The position numbers and the translations under genes were made by a program. The notes beneath the pieces were generated by a model. That model saw only the letters and a list, made by a program, of their open reading frames with translations, made no database searches and was not told the origin of the DNA. Source: a virus. From it: DNA of 52,955 nt. The stretch spans positions 1-52,955 of the IMG/VR virus record IMGVR_UViG_3300050166_000081; one strand, given 5' to 3'. Of this stretch, positions 32,690 to 42,110 are shown piece after piece (position 1 is the first letter of the stretch; each line of letters begins with the position of its first letter).

Positions 32690-33270
32690 TTTATAAAACA
32701 CTACGAACACTCCCAATGGTAACTCTAATCGAAATAATCGAGACAGGGGATATTTCATTGTTGTCAGACGAAAGTATTCCAATTGAAGAACTGGTTGAAT
32801 TATGGGAAATAATTTTTGAAGACTATAAAAACAGATTTGATTCAGATAATACCAGAAAAATATTTAATCTCTCAAAAGAGATTGAATATTTAGAACAAAA
32901 ATATTTGATAATTAAAATGTCAATAGAGGCTTTAAAATTTGAAGTTAATGACGATTTAATCCAAATATTAAATGACTATGGGTATTCATTTGACAAAAGT
33001 AAATACTTCAAAGAACTAGAAAAGATAGATCGCGAATCAAAAGGAATTGAACAAAAAATATCCCTTTTCAAGTCACAACTTCCACAACAAAGCGAAGAAA
33101 AAAAAGACCAAAAACAGAGCAATTCAATTATTAACATAATGGCTGGATATGCTGCTATTTTAGGGTTTGACTTTGATTTTTATAGTATTTCTGTTGAGAA
33201 GTACTATTCATTAGAAAATCAAGTGAAAAGTAAAATAACAGCTATTGAAAAGCAAAATTCAAAAAAATAG
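32686..33270 (+). CDS. Tail assembly chaperone-like protein
   Basis: A 194-residue helical protein directly upstream of the tape-measure gene, the classical place of the tail chaperone. IEYLEQKYLIIKMSIEALKF and NIMAGYAAILGFDFDFYSISVEKYYSLE form a pattern seen in genes at this place in Bacteroidota phages. No frameshift fusion with the previous gene seen. Confidence 0.58.
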   Translation: MIYKTLRTLPMVTLIEIIETGDISLLSDESIPIEELVELWEIIFEDYKNRFDSDNTRKIFNLSKEIEYLEQKYLIIKMSIEALKFEVNDDLIQILNDYGYSFDKSKYFKELEKIDRESKGIEQKISLFKSQLPQQSEEKKDQKQSNSIINIMAGYAAILGFDFDFYSISVEKYYSLENQVKSKITAIEKQNSKK

Positions 33271-33275
33271 TAGCT

Positions 33276-36200
33276 ATGGCCGAAGGAACAATCACGCGCA
33301 AAGATGTAATATCAGATGACACCCTAAATTGGGGTGCCGAATATGCAAAAACAGTTGATGCTGCAATTGGAAAGAACAAGGAATTTGTAACAGCTATTGT
33401 ATCTCTTGCAGATGCTAATAACAAATTGCGTGGCTCATTCAATGCAGCTGATTTTGCAGAAAATCAAAAAAAAATAAATTCAGCCAATAATGAAGCAATT
33501 GGTATTTGGAAGGAGCAAATTCAATTAGAAAACTCTTTAGTTTCTACTAAAAAGAAAATAGAATTGGCATCTGAAGGAACTAATAGAGCTTTAGTTAAGG
33601 AGCGCCTAGAGCTCGCATTAATAAATAAAGAAGTAAAGCAAGAACAATTAGAACGCCTAGGTTTAGTTTCTGCTTACACTAAGTTAAATAATGCTAGAAC
33701 AGAAGCCAAAAATAAACTTCGTGATTTAATTGCTTCTGAACAGGCTTCAACAGCTGAAATTAAAAAAGCTTCTGTAGAATTTGAAAAATTAGATAGTAAA
33801 GTAAAAAAAGCAGATCAGGCAGTAGGTGATTTTTCTAAAAACGTTGGTAATTATCCATTATCTAATATAGCTAGTGGACTAAAAAATCTTATATCTGCTT
33901 TTGGAGTTACTGGAGGAATTGTAGCTTTTGCAAGTGCAATGAAAGGAGCGTATGAAATAGTTAATACTTTTGAACAAGGTGTAGCTGATTTAAGTGCGAT
34001 AACAGGTGCTACAGGTAAAGATTTAGAATATTTAAAAAATCAGGCAATTGAATTAGGTCAAGAAACAAAAGGTGGAGCTTCAGCAGTTGTAGAAGCTTAT
34101 AAATTGATAGCATCCGCAAAACCTGAATTGCTAAATAATGTTCAAGCTTTAAATCAAGTAACAGAGGCAACATTATTATTGGCAAAAGCAGCAAATATGG
34201 AAATGCCTGCAGCTGCAACAGCACTTACAGATGCTATGAACCAGTTTGGAGCAGGTGCAGAAGAAGCTCAATATTATGTTGATGCATTAGCGAATGGAGC
34301 TAAATATGGTAGTGCTGAAATACCTCAATTAACAGAAGCTGTTTTGAAATTTGGTGCAGTTTCAAAAAGTAGCAATATTAATATCAAAGAAAGTGTTGCT
34401 TTGGTAGAATTATTAGCCGAGAATGGATTGAAAGGCGCTGATGCTGGAACAGCAATAAGAAACGTATTACTTAAAATATCAGCTCCTGATGCTCTACCAA
34501 GAAGAGCAAGAGAAGAAATGGAAAGATTAGGTATTTCTTTTGATATGCTTAAAGATAAAACTATTCCAATTGCAGATAAACTTGAAAATTTAAAACCTTT
34601 ATTAAAAGATAATGCATCAATTGTAAAAATATTTGGTTTAGAAAATGCAACTGCAGCTATTAATATTTTATCTCATACAGATAGGTTAAAAGATTTAACT
34701 TCTAAAATGGGAGAATATGGCACAGCAAATGAACAAGCTCGTGTTAGAATGGATACAGTACAAAATAAAACAGGATTAATGAAGTCAACTTATGATAGTT
34801 TGATTTTATCAATTGGTACTGGAAAAGGTGTTATTTCTGATTTTTTTGGTACAATGATAGATGGTATCACAGGAGGCCTTAAAGATCTAATACGATTAAA
34901 TACTTCATGGGATGAATTAAATTTAAAAGCAAAAGGACAAGGGCAAAAATCAGGAGTTAAAATGTTTTCTGAACAATTTCAAAATTTGCAAGGTACTGGT
35001 TCTGATGCCGATATAGCAAAATCAATTAAAACTGTTGCAGAAAGAGACTACAAGGTTTTGCAAGGGGCTTATAAGAAAAACGAAAAAGCAATCAAAGAAT
35101 TTAATCCTTATGCTTTACAAAATCCACTTGGAAAAAGTGGTAAGGATTTAAAACTTGAAAAAGAGAGATTAATAAAAGATATTAATGAGAAAGCCCAAAT
35201 TATAAGAGAAGCAAATAAAAAAATATCCCCAACTATAAAAAAACCTGATAGTCCAGTAATCCCAACAGGTAGTACAGAGGAAGATAAAGATGCTGAAAAA
35301 AGAAGAAAAGCAGAAGCTAAAGCATTAAAAGAAAAATTAGAAAGAGAAAAAAAGGCATCAGATGACCTTTACAATTTAGAAAAACAAAGACTTGATAGAA
35401 GTATTCAATTAAATAATGAAGTTGCTAAAGACGATAAAGAAGCCGACGATGTTAGAATAGCTGCTTTAGAACAAAGCCAATCAAAACAGATTGAACTTGC
35501 TAATTTGAGCAAACAACATTCATTAGACGCTGATAAATTTGTGCTAGAAAAAGATAAGTTAAATGTAAGTGAGCGTACTAGAATTAAAGAAGAAGCAGCA
35601 AACAAAATCGTTGATATTGAAAAGAAAACAGCTGAAGAAATTGATAAAATAAATCAATTTGATCCTAAGGTTTACGAAGCTAATTTAAAAGAAGGAGTTT
35701 CAAAGCTAGAAATAGCTATGAATGAAGAATTAGCAGCAGAGGAAGAAAAATTCAAAGCATTAGGTGATTTGTCAAAGTTAAATGATAGTGCAAAAGAAAA
35801 AGCTACTAAAGATCATGAGCAGAAAATTTTTGATATTAAAAAAGAATTCGCAATTGCTACAGCTAAACTTCAGATAGCCAATTTAGAAGCTGAATTATCT
35901 GCATTCAAATTACAATCAGATGGATCTAAAGAATCAAATGCTATTATTTTAGAAACTGAAAAAAAGATTTCAGATGCAAAACTAAAATTAAAACAAACTG
36001 AGGTAGATACGTTTGATAAAGGAGAAAAGAAAAAAGTATTATCAGCGAAGGAACAGGCTACTTTGATTCTTGAGATTTCTTCTGATATGACTGGCGCATT
36101 GACTGATTTAGCTGGGGCATTTTTTGAAGCAAAAATTCAACAAATAGATGATGAAATTACTAAAAATAATGAGTACTACGATAAACAACTAGAACTAGCC

Positions 36201-36872
36201 GGAAACGATGAGCGTCAGAAAGACTTATTAAATAAGGAAAGAGAAAAAAAGAATAAGGAGTTAGAAGACAAAAAGAAAAAAGAGCAACATAAACAAGCAG
36301 TTTTCAATAAAGCGTCTGCTTTAGCACAAGCCGCAATAAGTACTGCATTAGCGGTTCTTAATGCTTTAAATACAAAGCCATTTTTACCATTAGGACCTAT
36401 TATGGCTACAGTGGCTGGAGCTATGGGAGCTATACAAATAGGGACAATTTTAGCTACTCCAATACCAAAATACAAACATGGTCGTAAAGGTGGAAAAGCT
36501 GAATTTGCAGAAGTTGGGGACGGATATGTAAGTGAGGTTATTACCAAAGCTGATGGTTCTAGTCCAAGAATTACTCCAAATAAACCAACACTTACTTTTC
36601 TTAAACAAGGTGATATTGTACATAAATCAGTAGATGATTATAACCGCTATATGAGGGCTTCAATTTTGAATAAGTTTACCAGAGATAATGAAATGGTTAA
36701 GGGTTTTCAAGCCAATAATATTTATGATAGTTCTTATGGAAAAGAAAGTTTATCGGTAATGAAAGAAACTTTGAGAGCCATTAAAAATCAAAAAAAATCA
36801 ACAGTAGTTAATCTTCCTAAAATTGATATTAATTATCATTTATGGAGAAACAATAATTTAAACTGGAAGTAA
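33276..36872 (+). CDS. Tail tape-measure protein
   Basis: A 1198-residue protein. The TP901-type core lies at about 220-450 (GVADLSAITGATGKDLEYLKNQAIE, EMPAAATALTDAMNQFG, TAIRNVLLKIS). Then come long charged coiled coils (about 670-930, Lys/Glu-rich) and a hydrophobic segment near 1010-1055 (AISTALAVLNAL, MATVAGAMGAIQIGTILA) that could enter the host membrane. Using about 0.15 nm per residue, the tail would be near 180 nm. Defines a long-tailed virion. Confidence 0.93.
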   Translation: MAEGTITRKDVISDDTLNWGAEYAKTVDAAIGKNKEFVTAIVSLADANNKLRGSFNAADFAENQKKINSANNEAIGIWKEQIQLENSLVSTKKKIELASEGTNRALVKERLELALINKEVKQEQLERLGLVSAYTKLNNARTEAKNKLRDLIASEQASTAEIKKASVEFEKLDSKVKKADQAVGDFSKNVGNYPLSNIASGLKNLISAFGVTGGIVAFASAMKGAYEIVNTFEQGVADLSAITGATGKDLEYLKNQAIELGQETKGGASAVVEAYKLIASAKPELLNNVQALNQVTEATLLLAKAANMEMPAAATALTDAMNQFGAGAEEAQYYVDALANGAKYGSAEIPQLTEAVLKFGAVSKSSNINIKESVALVELLAENGLKGADAGTAIRNVLLKISAPDALPRRAREEMERLGISFDMLKDKTIPIADKLENLKPLLKDNASIVKIFGLENATAAINILSHTDRLKDLTSKMGEYGTANEQARVRMDTVQNKTGLMKSTYDSLILSIGTGKGVISDFFGTMIDGITGGLKDLIRLNTSWDELNLKAKGQGQKSGVKMFSEQFQNLQGTGSDADIAKSIKTVAERDYKVLQGAYKKNEKAIKEFNPYALQNPLGKSGKDLKLEKERLIKDINEKAQIIREANKKISPTIKKPDSPVIPTGSTEEDKDAEKRRKAEAKALKEKLEREKKASDDLYNLEKQRLDRSIQLNNEVAKDDKEADDVRIAALEQSQSKQIELANLSKQHSLDADKFVLEKDKLNVSERTRIKEEAANKIVDIEKKTAEEIDKINQFDPKVYEANLKEGVSKLEIAMNEELAAEEEKFKALGDLSKLNDSAKEKATKDHEQKIFDIKKEFAIATAKLQIANLEAELSAFKLQSDGSKESNAIILETEKKISDAKLKLKQTEVDTFDKGEKKKVLSAKEQATLILEISSDMTGALTDLAGAFFEAKIQQIDDEITKNNEYYDKQLELAGNDERQKDLLNKEREKKNKELEDKKKKEQHKQAVFNKASALAQAAISTALAVLNALNTKPFLPLGPIMATVAGAMGAIQIGTILATPIPKYKHGRKGGKAEFAEVGDGYVSEVITKADGSSPRITPNKPTLTFLKQGDIVHKSVDDYNRYMRASILNKFTRDNEMVKGFQANNIYDSSYGKESLSVMKETLRAIKNQKKSTVVNLPKIDINYHLWRNNNLNWK

Positions 36873-36873
36873 A

Positions 36874-39099
36874 ATGGGAAACATAAATCCAGCATACACG
36901 GATAGAGTTCGTTATACTATTTATAGCAAATCACAAGGATCATTGATAATTGATAAGCCAGAGGGATGGAATAGTGATGAGAAAGAACTTGCTAGAAATG
37001 AACAATATTTTGGCATTGTTTCCAGATTTTCAAATTCTTCAAAGTTTGTAGGTAGTGGAAAAGAGTTTATACAATTAGTCTATGACATTGAGGGAATCAA
37101 TGCCGAAATTCAATTAAAACGAGAAGAAAGACATCCACAAACTGATATTTGGACTTTGAGTTATTCAGGTTATCTAGATTTATCCACTTGGGAAACTGAA
37201 GGGGATAAAATATCTATCAAATTCAATTCTGGCGGTTTAGAACAGGCTTTGAAATCTAGAGAATCTGAGCAAGTTGAAATTGATAGAGAAACATCTATCG
37301 ATGGCAAACCAATTCCAGCTTTAAATCCAATTACAGTTAATTTAGAAGGTAGAAAAGTATTTCTGAAAACAAAATATGGTGTTTCTACAATTGAAAATAC
37401 AGTTGAATTATACAGACAGACTAATGGGCAAACAAGAGGTCAATCTGCACCAATTCCATTAATATTAGAAACTAAATCACATGAAGTTGCACAAAGCCCT
37501 ATTGTTTCAAGTAGAGTAGATGAAGATTCATGGGAAAGAAGCGGTCCTGGAGAATTAGGATTACTTTTTTTTGCAGTAAGTGATAGGGAAAGAACTTTTA
37601 GGTTAAAGCTTGATCTTAGTTTTTACTCTAAAGTTTTAGAAAACGATGATATAAATTTTTTCAAGTTTTTTGTTAGACTAGCTAAATTTAATGGAGCTTC
37701 TGATTATTTATTCAAAACAAATCAAGTTTTATTTGAAACTGACGATTATGGTAAAATAAGCAATAAAACTATTACAATTTCGATTGATCAAAATATTACA
37801 GTTTTAGCAGGAGAAAGTTTAGGTTTAATTGTTGACCAAAACCACGATGGTAGAAATGGTTATAGTTCCCATTTGAGAATTAACCTAAGCAATATCCAAG
37901 CTAATTTAATTTTGGAAGAAAATTCATTTTTTGAACCATCACAAACAAAAGCAATTTTAGCACATGAATTTATGGATCAATTAGTAACCATAAATACTAA
38001 TAAGCAAAAAGCATTTTATTCTGAATTTCTAGGACGCAAAGATTTAGGATATGCCGATGATGGGAAAGGAGCTTTTATGGGTCTAACACATGGGTTTTGG
38101 GTACGTCAATTTGATAAGTTTCCAATTCCAACAGAAAACCCAAAAGTAGAAAATCTTTTCAAACCTTTAACTACTTCTTTTCGAGACACAGTTCAATCAT
38201 TGAATGCGCTTTGGAATGTAGGTGTTGGCATTGAAAGAGTTGGTTACAAAGAAATATTACGTTTGGAAGACAAATCCTATTTCTTTAATAATAACGTTAC
38301 AATTAGGCTTCCAAATCAAGTAAAAAATGTTAAACGATCAGTAGCGGCTCAATATTATTATTCTTCATTAGAATTTGGACCCGAAAAAGGAGGAGATTAC
38401 GAAGAGGCAAATGGACTAGATGAATACAATACCAAGTCAACATACACCACTGTAATCAATCGAATTAAAGAAACCTATTCTATGATTTCTAAATATAGAT
38501 TTGATTCCTATGGTTTAGAATTCGCAAGAAGAAAGCCAAAATTTTTAGATGATACAGCCGATACAAAATACGATAGTGATGTCTTTATTTTAGACTTAAA
38601 AAAGGGAACTTCAAATACCTATGACCAACGTAAGTGGCAGGATGATTTTTCAAAAGAACCTACAGGAGTTTTTGATCCCTCATCGGCAACAAACTTGCGT
38701 TTTTCTCCATTTAATTGTTTGCTTCGTCATTCTTGGTGGTTTTCTGGAGGTTTTCAAAAATACATAACCGATTATGTTCGCTATGGTAGTTCGGTAGCCA
38801 ATAGCCAATTGAAAACAAAATTGATAGGAAAAAACGAATATGCTGAAAATGGGAACATTGTAAATTCAGAATTATCAAAAGCAAGATTCTTCCCAGAATG
38901 GATTGAATTTGAACATATTGTTGATTTTGATATTGCGCAACATTTGGAAGGAACATCCACTATTTTAGGAAAAAAAATACCTAATTTTTATGGATTAGTT
39001 GAATTTATTAATGAGAGAAACGAAACCGAAAAAGGCTTTTTATTTAGCGTAAAGCCAAATGGAAAAGGACAATGGAAAATTTTAAAGTCTAACAGATAA
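36874..39099 (+). CDS. Large tail tip/baseplate protein
   Basis: A 741-residue beta-rich protein right after the tape measure, the place of the distal tail protein. Likely N-terminal distal-tail-like domain (YTIYSKSQGSLIIDKPEGWNS...). No enzyme motif recognised. Confidence 0.68.
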   Translation: MGNINPAYTDRVRYTIYSKSQGSLIIDKPEGWNSDEKELARNEQYFGIVSRFSNSSKFVGSGKEFIQLVYDIEGINAEIQLKREERHPQTDIWTLSYSGYLDLSTWETEGDKISIKFNSGGLEQALKSRESEQVEIDRETSIDGKPIPALNPITVNLEGRKVFLKTKYGVSTIENTVELYRQTNGQTRGQSAPIPLILETKSHEVAQSPIVSSRVDEDSWERSGPGELGLLFFAVSDRERTFRLKLDLSFYSKVLENDDINFFKFFVRLAKFNGASDYLFKTNQVLFETDDYGKISNKTITISIDQNITVLAGESLGLIVDQNHDGRNGYSSHLRINLSNIQANLILEENSFFEPSQTKAILAHEFMDQLVTINTNKQKAFYSEFLGRKDLGYADDGKGAFMGLTHGFWVRQFDKFPIPTENPKVENLFKPLTTSFRDTVQSLNALWNVGVGIERVGYKEILRLEDKSYFFNNNVTIRLPNQVKNVKRSVAAQYYYSSLEFGPEKGGDYEEANGLDEYNTKSTYTTVINRIKETYSMISKYRFDSYGLEFARRKPKFLDDTADTKYDSDVFILDLKKGTSNTYDQRKWQDDFSKEPTGVFDPSSATNLRFSPFNCLLRHSWWFSGGFQKYITDYVRYGSSVANSQLKTKLIGKNEYAENGNIVNSELSKARFFPEWIEFEHIVDFDIAQHLEGTSTILGKKIPNFYGLVEFINERNETEKGFLFSVKPNGKGQWKILKSNR

Positions 39100-39110
39100 A
39101 ATATAGAATT

Positions 39111-41075
39111 ATGATAACAAAAATAATATTTGAAAATAAACCCGTAAATGGGGATTTTATAAAGTTTACAAGAAATGGTGTTGTATATACATTTACTTAT
39201 TCAAGTACTGTAAATCTATCAACTAGACCACAATTCTCATTATCTATTCATGGAGGTTCTAATGGTTCTCAAGCGGTTCAGACAGGTGATCAAATGATAA
39301 TTGATTGTGCTTTTTTAGCCGCTGAATCATTTAATACTTATTTTGCTAATTCTCCTGGTTGGATTATATTTGATACTAATGACGGCTCAGTTTTAACTGA
39401 CTTTGAACTAAGTTCAAATTTTGCATATTTAGAATACCCAATTTCAATAACAACCGTAGTATTTTCATCCGCAACCAATGACAAATGCCAAAAAGTAAAG
39501 GCTACAGTTACCACAAGTGAATTGGCAACTAAAATAATATCGCCTTTTCAATTAAATGGAAATACTGAAAATCCTTTTACTTTCGAATGGGTTCGTGGGC
39601 AGATAATTACTTTAGAAGTAGAAAATAGTAGTAGAGGAAAAGCAAATAGATCAATAACTTTTCCCGATTCGCTTAATGCTGCAAATTTTACAATTCAAGT
39701 AAATAATAGTCCTAATGGCGCATCTGTAATTGTAAATAGTACTTTGATAAACGGCTTGGTTTTACAATACTCAAAAGATGGCACAAATTGGCAAACTTCC
39801 AATGTATTTTCTGGAATTCAAGCAGGAAATCATACTATTTATGTAAAGGATCAATACGGCTGTTCGTTTGAAAAAGAGTATTTGGTGGACGAATTAGGAA
39901 TAACCGAACCTTTTTTTTACATCTCAAAAGCTAATTCAATCCGATATGCAGAAAGGATAATTTTTGGCAATAGTACCAATTACAAAAATGATGAAAACAC
40001 ACTAAGTTGTGAGGTAGATGCTAAGCTTCCGTATATGGAAATACAACCATTTCAAACCTCCGACTTAATCACAACGCAATTCAAATCCAATTATAAAAAC
40101 ATATCCGCAAAAATCATAAAATCGAATAATTCAGAGATTGAATTATCTGTAGAAATAAAATCAAATAATATCGGAATCAAAGACAAACGGGACGCCTTGA
40201 AGTACGGTTTAGGTGGCGGAAAAAGCGGTATTTATTTCAATGCGGGCAACAAGTACGATTATGATGCTGGAACCGTTTCAGATTCCTATTCACTAAATGG
40301 ATTATTACCAGAATGGGCTCAAATTGGTAGTTATTTCAGCATCAATTCAGTTTGGTACAAAATAGACCAAATCGTTTTTGACGAAAATAAGAGCGCAGAT
40401 GTGATTGTGTTTTCAGATAATTACACTGGTGCCGATACTCCTATAATAGTAGGTGCGATTTATAATCGATTTGAATATGAAGTGTATGAATTTCAGGTTG
40501 ATATGTCACTTTATGAAAATGAATATTTTAGGGTTAAAATTATTAATTCAGACCCTAATTTTGGAACTAAAACACATTTAAGTGAAAAGATTTATTGTTT
40601 GGATAGACATAAAAATACGCTCGAAATTAGATACAGTAACTCATCCAATACAGACATTTTTTACTCTACAGGAATCGAACATTTAATCAGAGTTTTTTAT
40701 ACAAATATCAAAGGGAAAACAGAAGAAGAATCTGAAACCTACAAAACAGATACCAATGCAAAATTATTGAATGCCGATTTATTTGAGGTAGACGATTTTA
40801 TTTTTGAGCCATTAACTAAAGAGATGTGGCGCAAGCTAGCTCAGGCACTATCTCATGAGAAAGTGACAATTGATGGTGTTGGATATGTTAAAAGTGGTAA
40901 TTTCAATACTGAAGGACCATTGAATGATTCAAATCTTTATGTGTTAACCGCTACTATGATTAAAACAGGAAATGTTTATAATTCTAAAACTTCTGGAGGT
41001 TCAATTGAACTGGTTGATGATGCTATTGAGGTACCAAACTTAATAACTACAAATACTGGATTTATTAGTTATTAA
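39111..41075 (+). CDS. Tail hub/tip protein with Ig-like region
   Basis: A 654-residue beta-rich protein. A region near 200-260 (GLVLQYSKDGTNWQTSNVFSGIQAGNHTIYVKDQYGC) matches the repeat found in Bacteroidota surface proteins that carry Ig-like or SprB-type segments. The C-terminal third may form the tip. Last gene of its transcription unit, followed by a terminator. Confidence 0.65.
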   Translation: MITKIIFENKPVNGDFIKFTRNGVVYTFTYSSTVNLSTRPQFSLSIHGGSNGSQAVQTGDQMIIDCAFLAAESFNTYFANSPGWIIFDTNDGSVLTDFELSSNFAYLEYPISITTVVFSSATNDKCQKVKATVTTSELATKIISPFQLNGNTENPFTFEWVRGQIITLEVENSSRGKANRSITFPDSLNAANFTIQVNNSPNGASVIVNSTLINGLVLQYSKDGTNWQTSNVFSGIQAGNHTIYVKDQYGCSFEKEYLVDELGITEPFFYISKANSIRYAERIIFGNSTNYKNDENTLSCEVDAKLPYMEIQPFQTSDLITTQFKSNYKNISAKIIKSNNSEIELSVEIKSNNIGIKDKRDALKYGLGGGKSGIYFNAGNKYDYDAGTVSDSYSLNGLLPEWAQIGSYFSINSVWYKIDQIVFDENKSADVIVFSDNYTGADTPIIVGAIYNRFEYEVYEFQVDMSLYENEYFRVKIINSDPNFGTKTHLSEKIYCLDRHKNTLEIRYSNSSNTDIFYSTGIEHLIRVFYTNIKGKTEEESETYKTDTNAKLLNADLFEVDDFIFEPLTKEMWRKLAQALSHEKVTIDGVGYVKSGNFNTEGPLNDSNLYVLTATMIKTGNVYNSKTSGGSIELVDDAIEVPNLITTNTGFISY

Positions 41076-41094
41076 AATCAACCTTATTTAAGCA

Positions 41095-41127
41095 AAAAGC
41101 CGCTAAACTTAATTAGCGGCTTTTTTT
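41095..41127. terminator. Bidirectional terminator between tail unit and minus cassette
   Basis: GCCGCTAA (41099-41106) and TTAGCGGC (41113-41120), preceded by A-tract and followed by seven T. Serves the tail genes and the convergent minus-strand pair. Confidence 0.88.
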
Positions 41128-41130
41128 AAC

Positions 41131-41370
41131 CTATTTAGAGATTTTTATATTTTGTCTACAATAATTTAAAATTCTAATTATTTCTGTATTGTCTAAAGGT
41201 ATTTTAATGATACTTTTTTCTTGAATTTCATGATCAAAAAGTATCCATTTTTTACTTTCTCTTTCAAAACTAATTAGGATATTTTCATTAGAAAAACCAT
41301 CTTTAGTTTCTCCCCAATTAAAAGCTATTTTACTTTTAATTTCATCATATCCAATTTCCTCAATTTCCAT
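41131..41370 (-). CDS. Hypothetical protein, minus-strand cassette
   Basis: A 79-residue acidic protein (FNWGETKDGFSNENILISFERE...). Minus strand within plus-strand late genes: a moron, likely expressed independently of lytic growth. One base after the neighbouring membrane protein gene. Confidence 0.62.
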   Translation of the reverse strand: MEIEEIGYDEIKSKIAFNWGETKDGFSNENILISFERESKKWILFDHEIQEKSIIKIPLDNTEIIRILNYCRQNIKISK

Positions 41371-41371
41371 T

Positions 41372-41581
41372 TTATTTTTTTTCTCTCAATTCAAAAACTT
41401 TCTTCCTCGTTTGTTCATCAATAATATTTATGCTTTTATGTTCATGATAGTGATGATGAACTGACCTATCTATATATGTTGTTTTTTCGTCTGGAAACAA
41501 AGTATTCCCAATCGATTTTCCTATAGAATAACCTCCTCCGACAAAAATAACAAACAGTATAAGTAGAAATATAAACATCAT
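41372..41581 (-). CDS. Small membrane-anchored protein with His-rich segment
   Basis: A 69-residue protein: transmembrane helix at 3-25 with a Gly-rich end (LILFVIFVGGGYSIGKSIGN), then a polar tail with HHHYHEH at about 42-48, possibly metal binding. A perfect -7 box TAATTTTG on the minus strand (41590-41583) ends one base before the ATG, which would give a leaderless or near-leaderless message. First gene of the two-gene cassette. Confidence 0.62.
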   Translation of the reverse strand: MMFIFLLILFVIFVGGGYSIGKSIGNTLFPDEKTTYIDRSVHHHYHEHKSINIIDEQTRKKVFELREKK

Positions 41582-41621
41582 TCAAAATTACAAAAATTGA
41601 TTTTAAATAAATTTAAATTTT

Positions 41622-41666
41622 ATTATTTAGAATAATTATAAATAGAACATATTTTGTTACATTTGT
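41622..41666 (+). promoter_or_regulatory. Late promoter D, fibre and lysis genes
   Basis: AACATATTTTGTTACATTTG (41646-41665), identical to promoter C, with -7 box TACATTTG at 41658-41665. The upstream imperfect palindrome ATTTAG...ATAAAT (41625-41643) is at the same distance as in C. Confidence 0.8.
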
Positions 41667-41686
41667 CAAATAAAACATTCAGTATC

Positions 41687-42094
41687 ATGAGTTTTCAAAA
41701 TTTTGTCATTGGTCGTTTAACTGCTCTAACTAGCGCAATTAATTCAATGGTTACTAATGCAAAGAATATTGAAGACTTACCACACCAAGATATTTATAAT
41801 CCATTATCAAAAGTTCATGTTTCAAATGCTGGAGTTTCTCAACATTTAACCATACAAGATATAGTTTCAAAAGCAGATTCAAGACCTATTGATTTCATGG
41901 AACTTCGAATTATCGCTCGTGGAGGCGGAAACACTACAGGCACAGATCAACCAGGAGATTTTGTATCAGGTTGGGGAACTTGGGATTCAGATACAAATAC
42001 TGGAGTTTATTGGGATAAGGCAATTTGGAATGGAGGAAACCGAAGTGACAGGACTAACTATACAGTTTTACAATTTACAGAAATAGGAACTTAA
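41687..42094 (+). CDS. Tail-fibre-associated protein
   Basis: A 135-residue protein; start ATG at 41687 lies 22 bases after the -7 box, whereas a TTG at 41654 would be inside it. N-terminal helix (FVIGRLTALTSAINSMV) and a Gly/Trp/Thr-rich C terminus. First gene of the fibre unit; fibre connector by position. Confidence 0.6.
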   Translation: MSFQNFVIGRLTALTSAINSMVTNAKNIEDLPHQDIYNPLSKVHVSNAGVSQHLTIQDIVSKADSRPIDFMELRIIARGGGNTTGTDQPGDFVSGWGTWDSDTNTGVYWDKAIWNGGNRSDRTNYTVLQFTEIGT

Positions 42095-42110
42095 AATTAA
42101 TTATACAAAC

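Noticed and set aside
31958-33270. Programmed frameshift joining tail chaperone genes
   Set aside because: The first small gene is separated by a terminator and another gene from the chaperone-like gene; no slippery heptamer with a fitting overlap.
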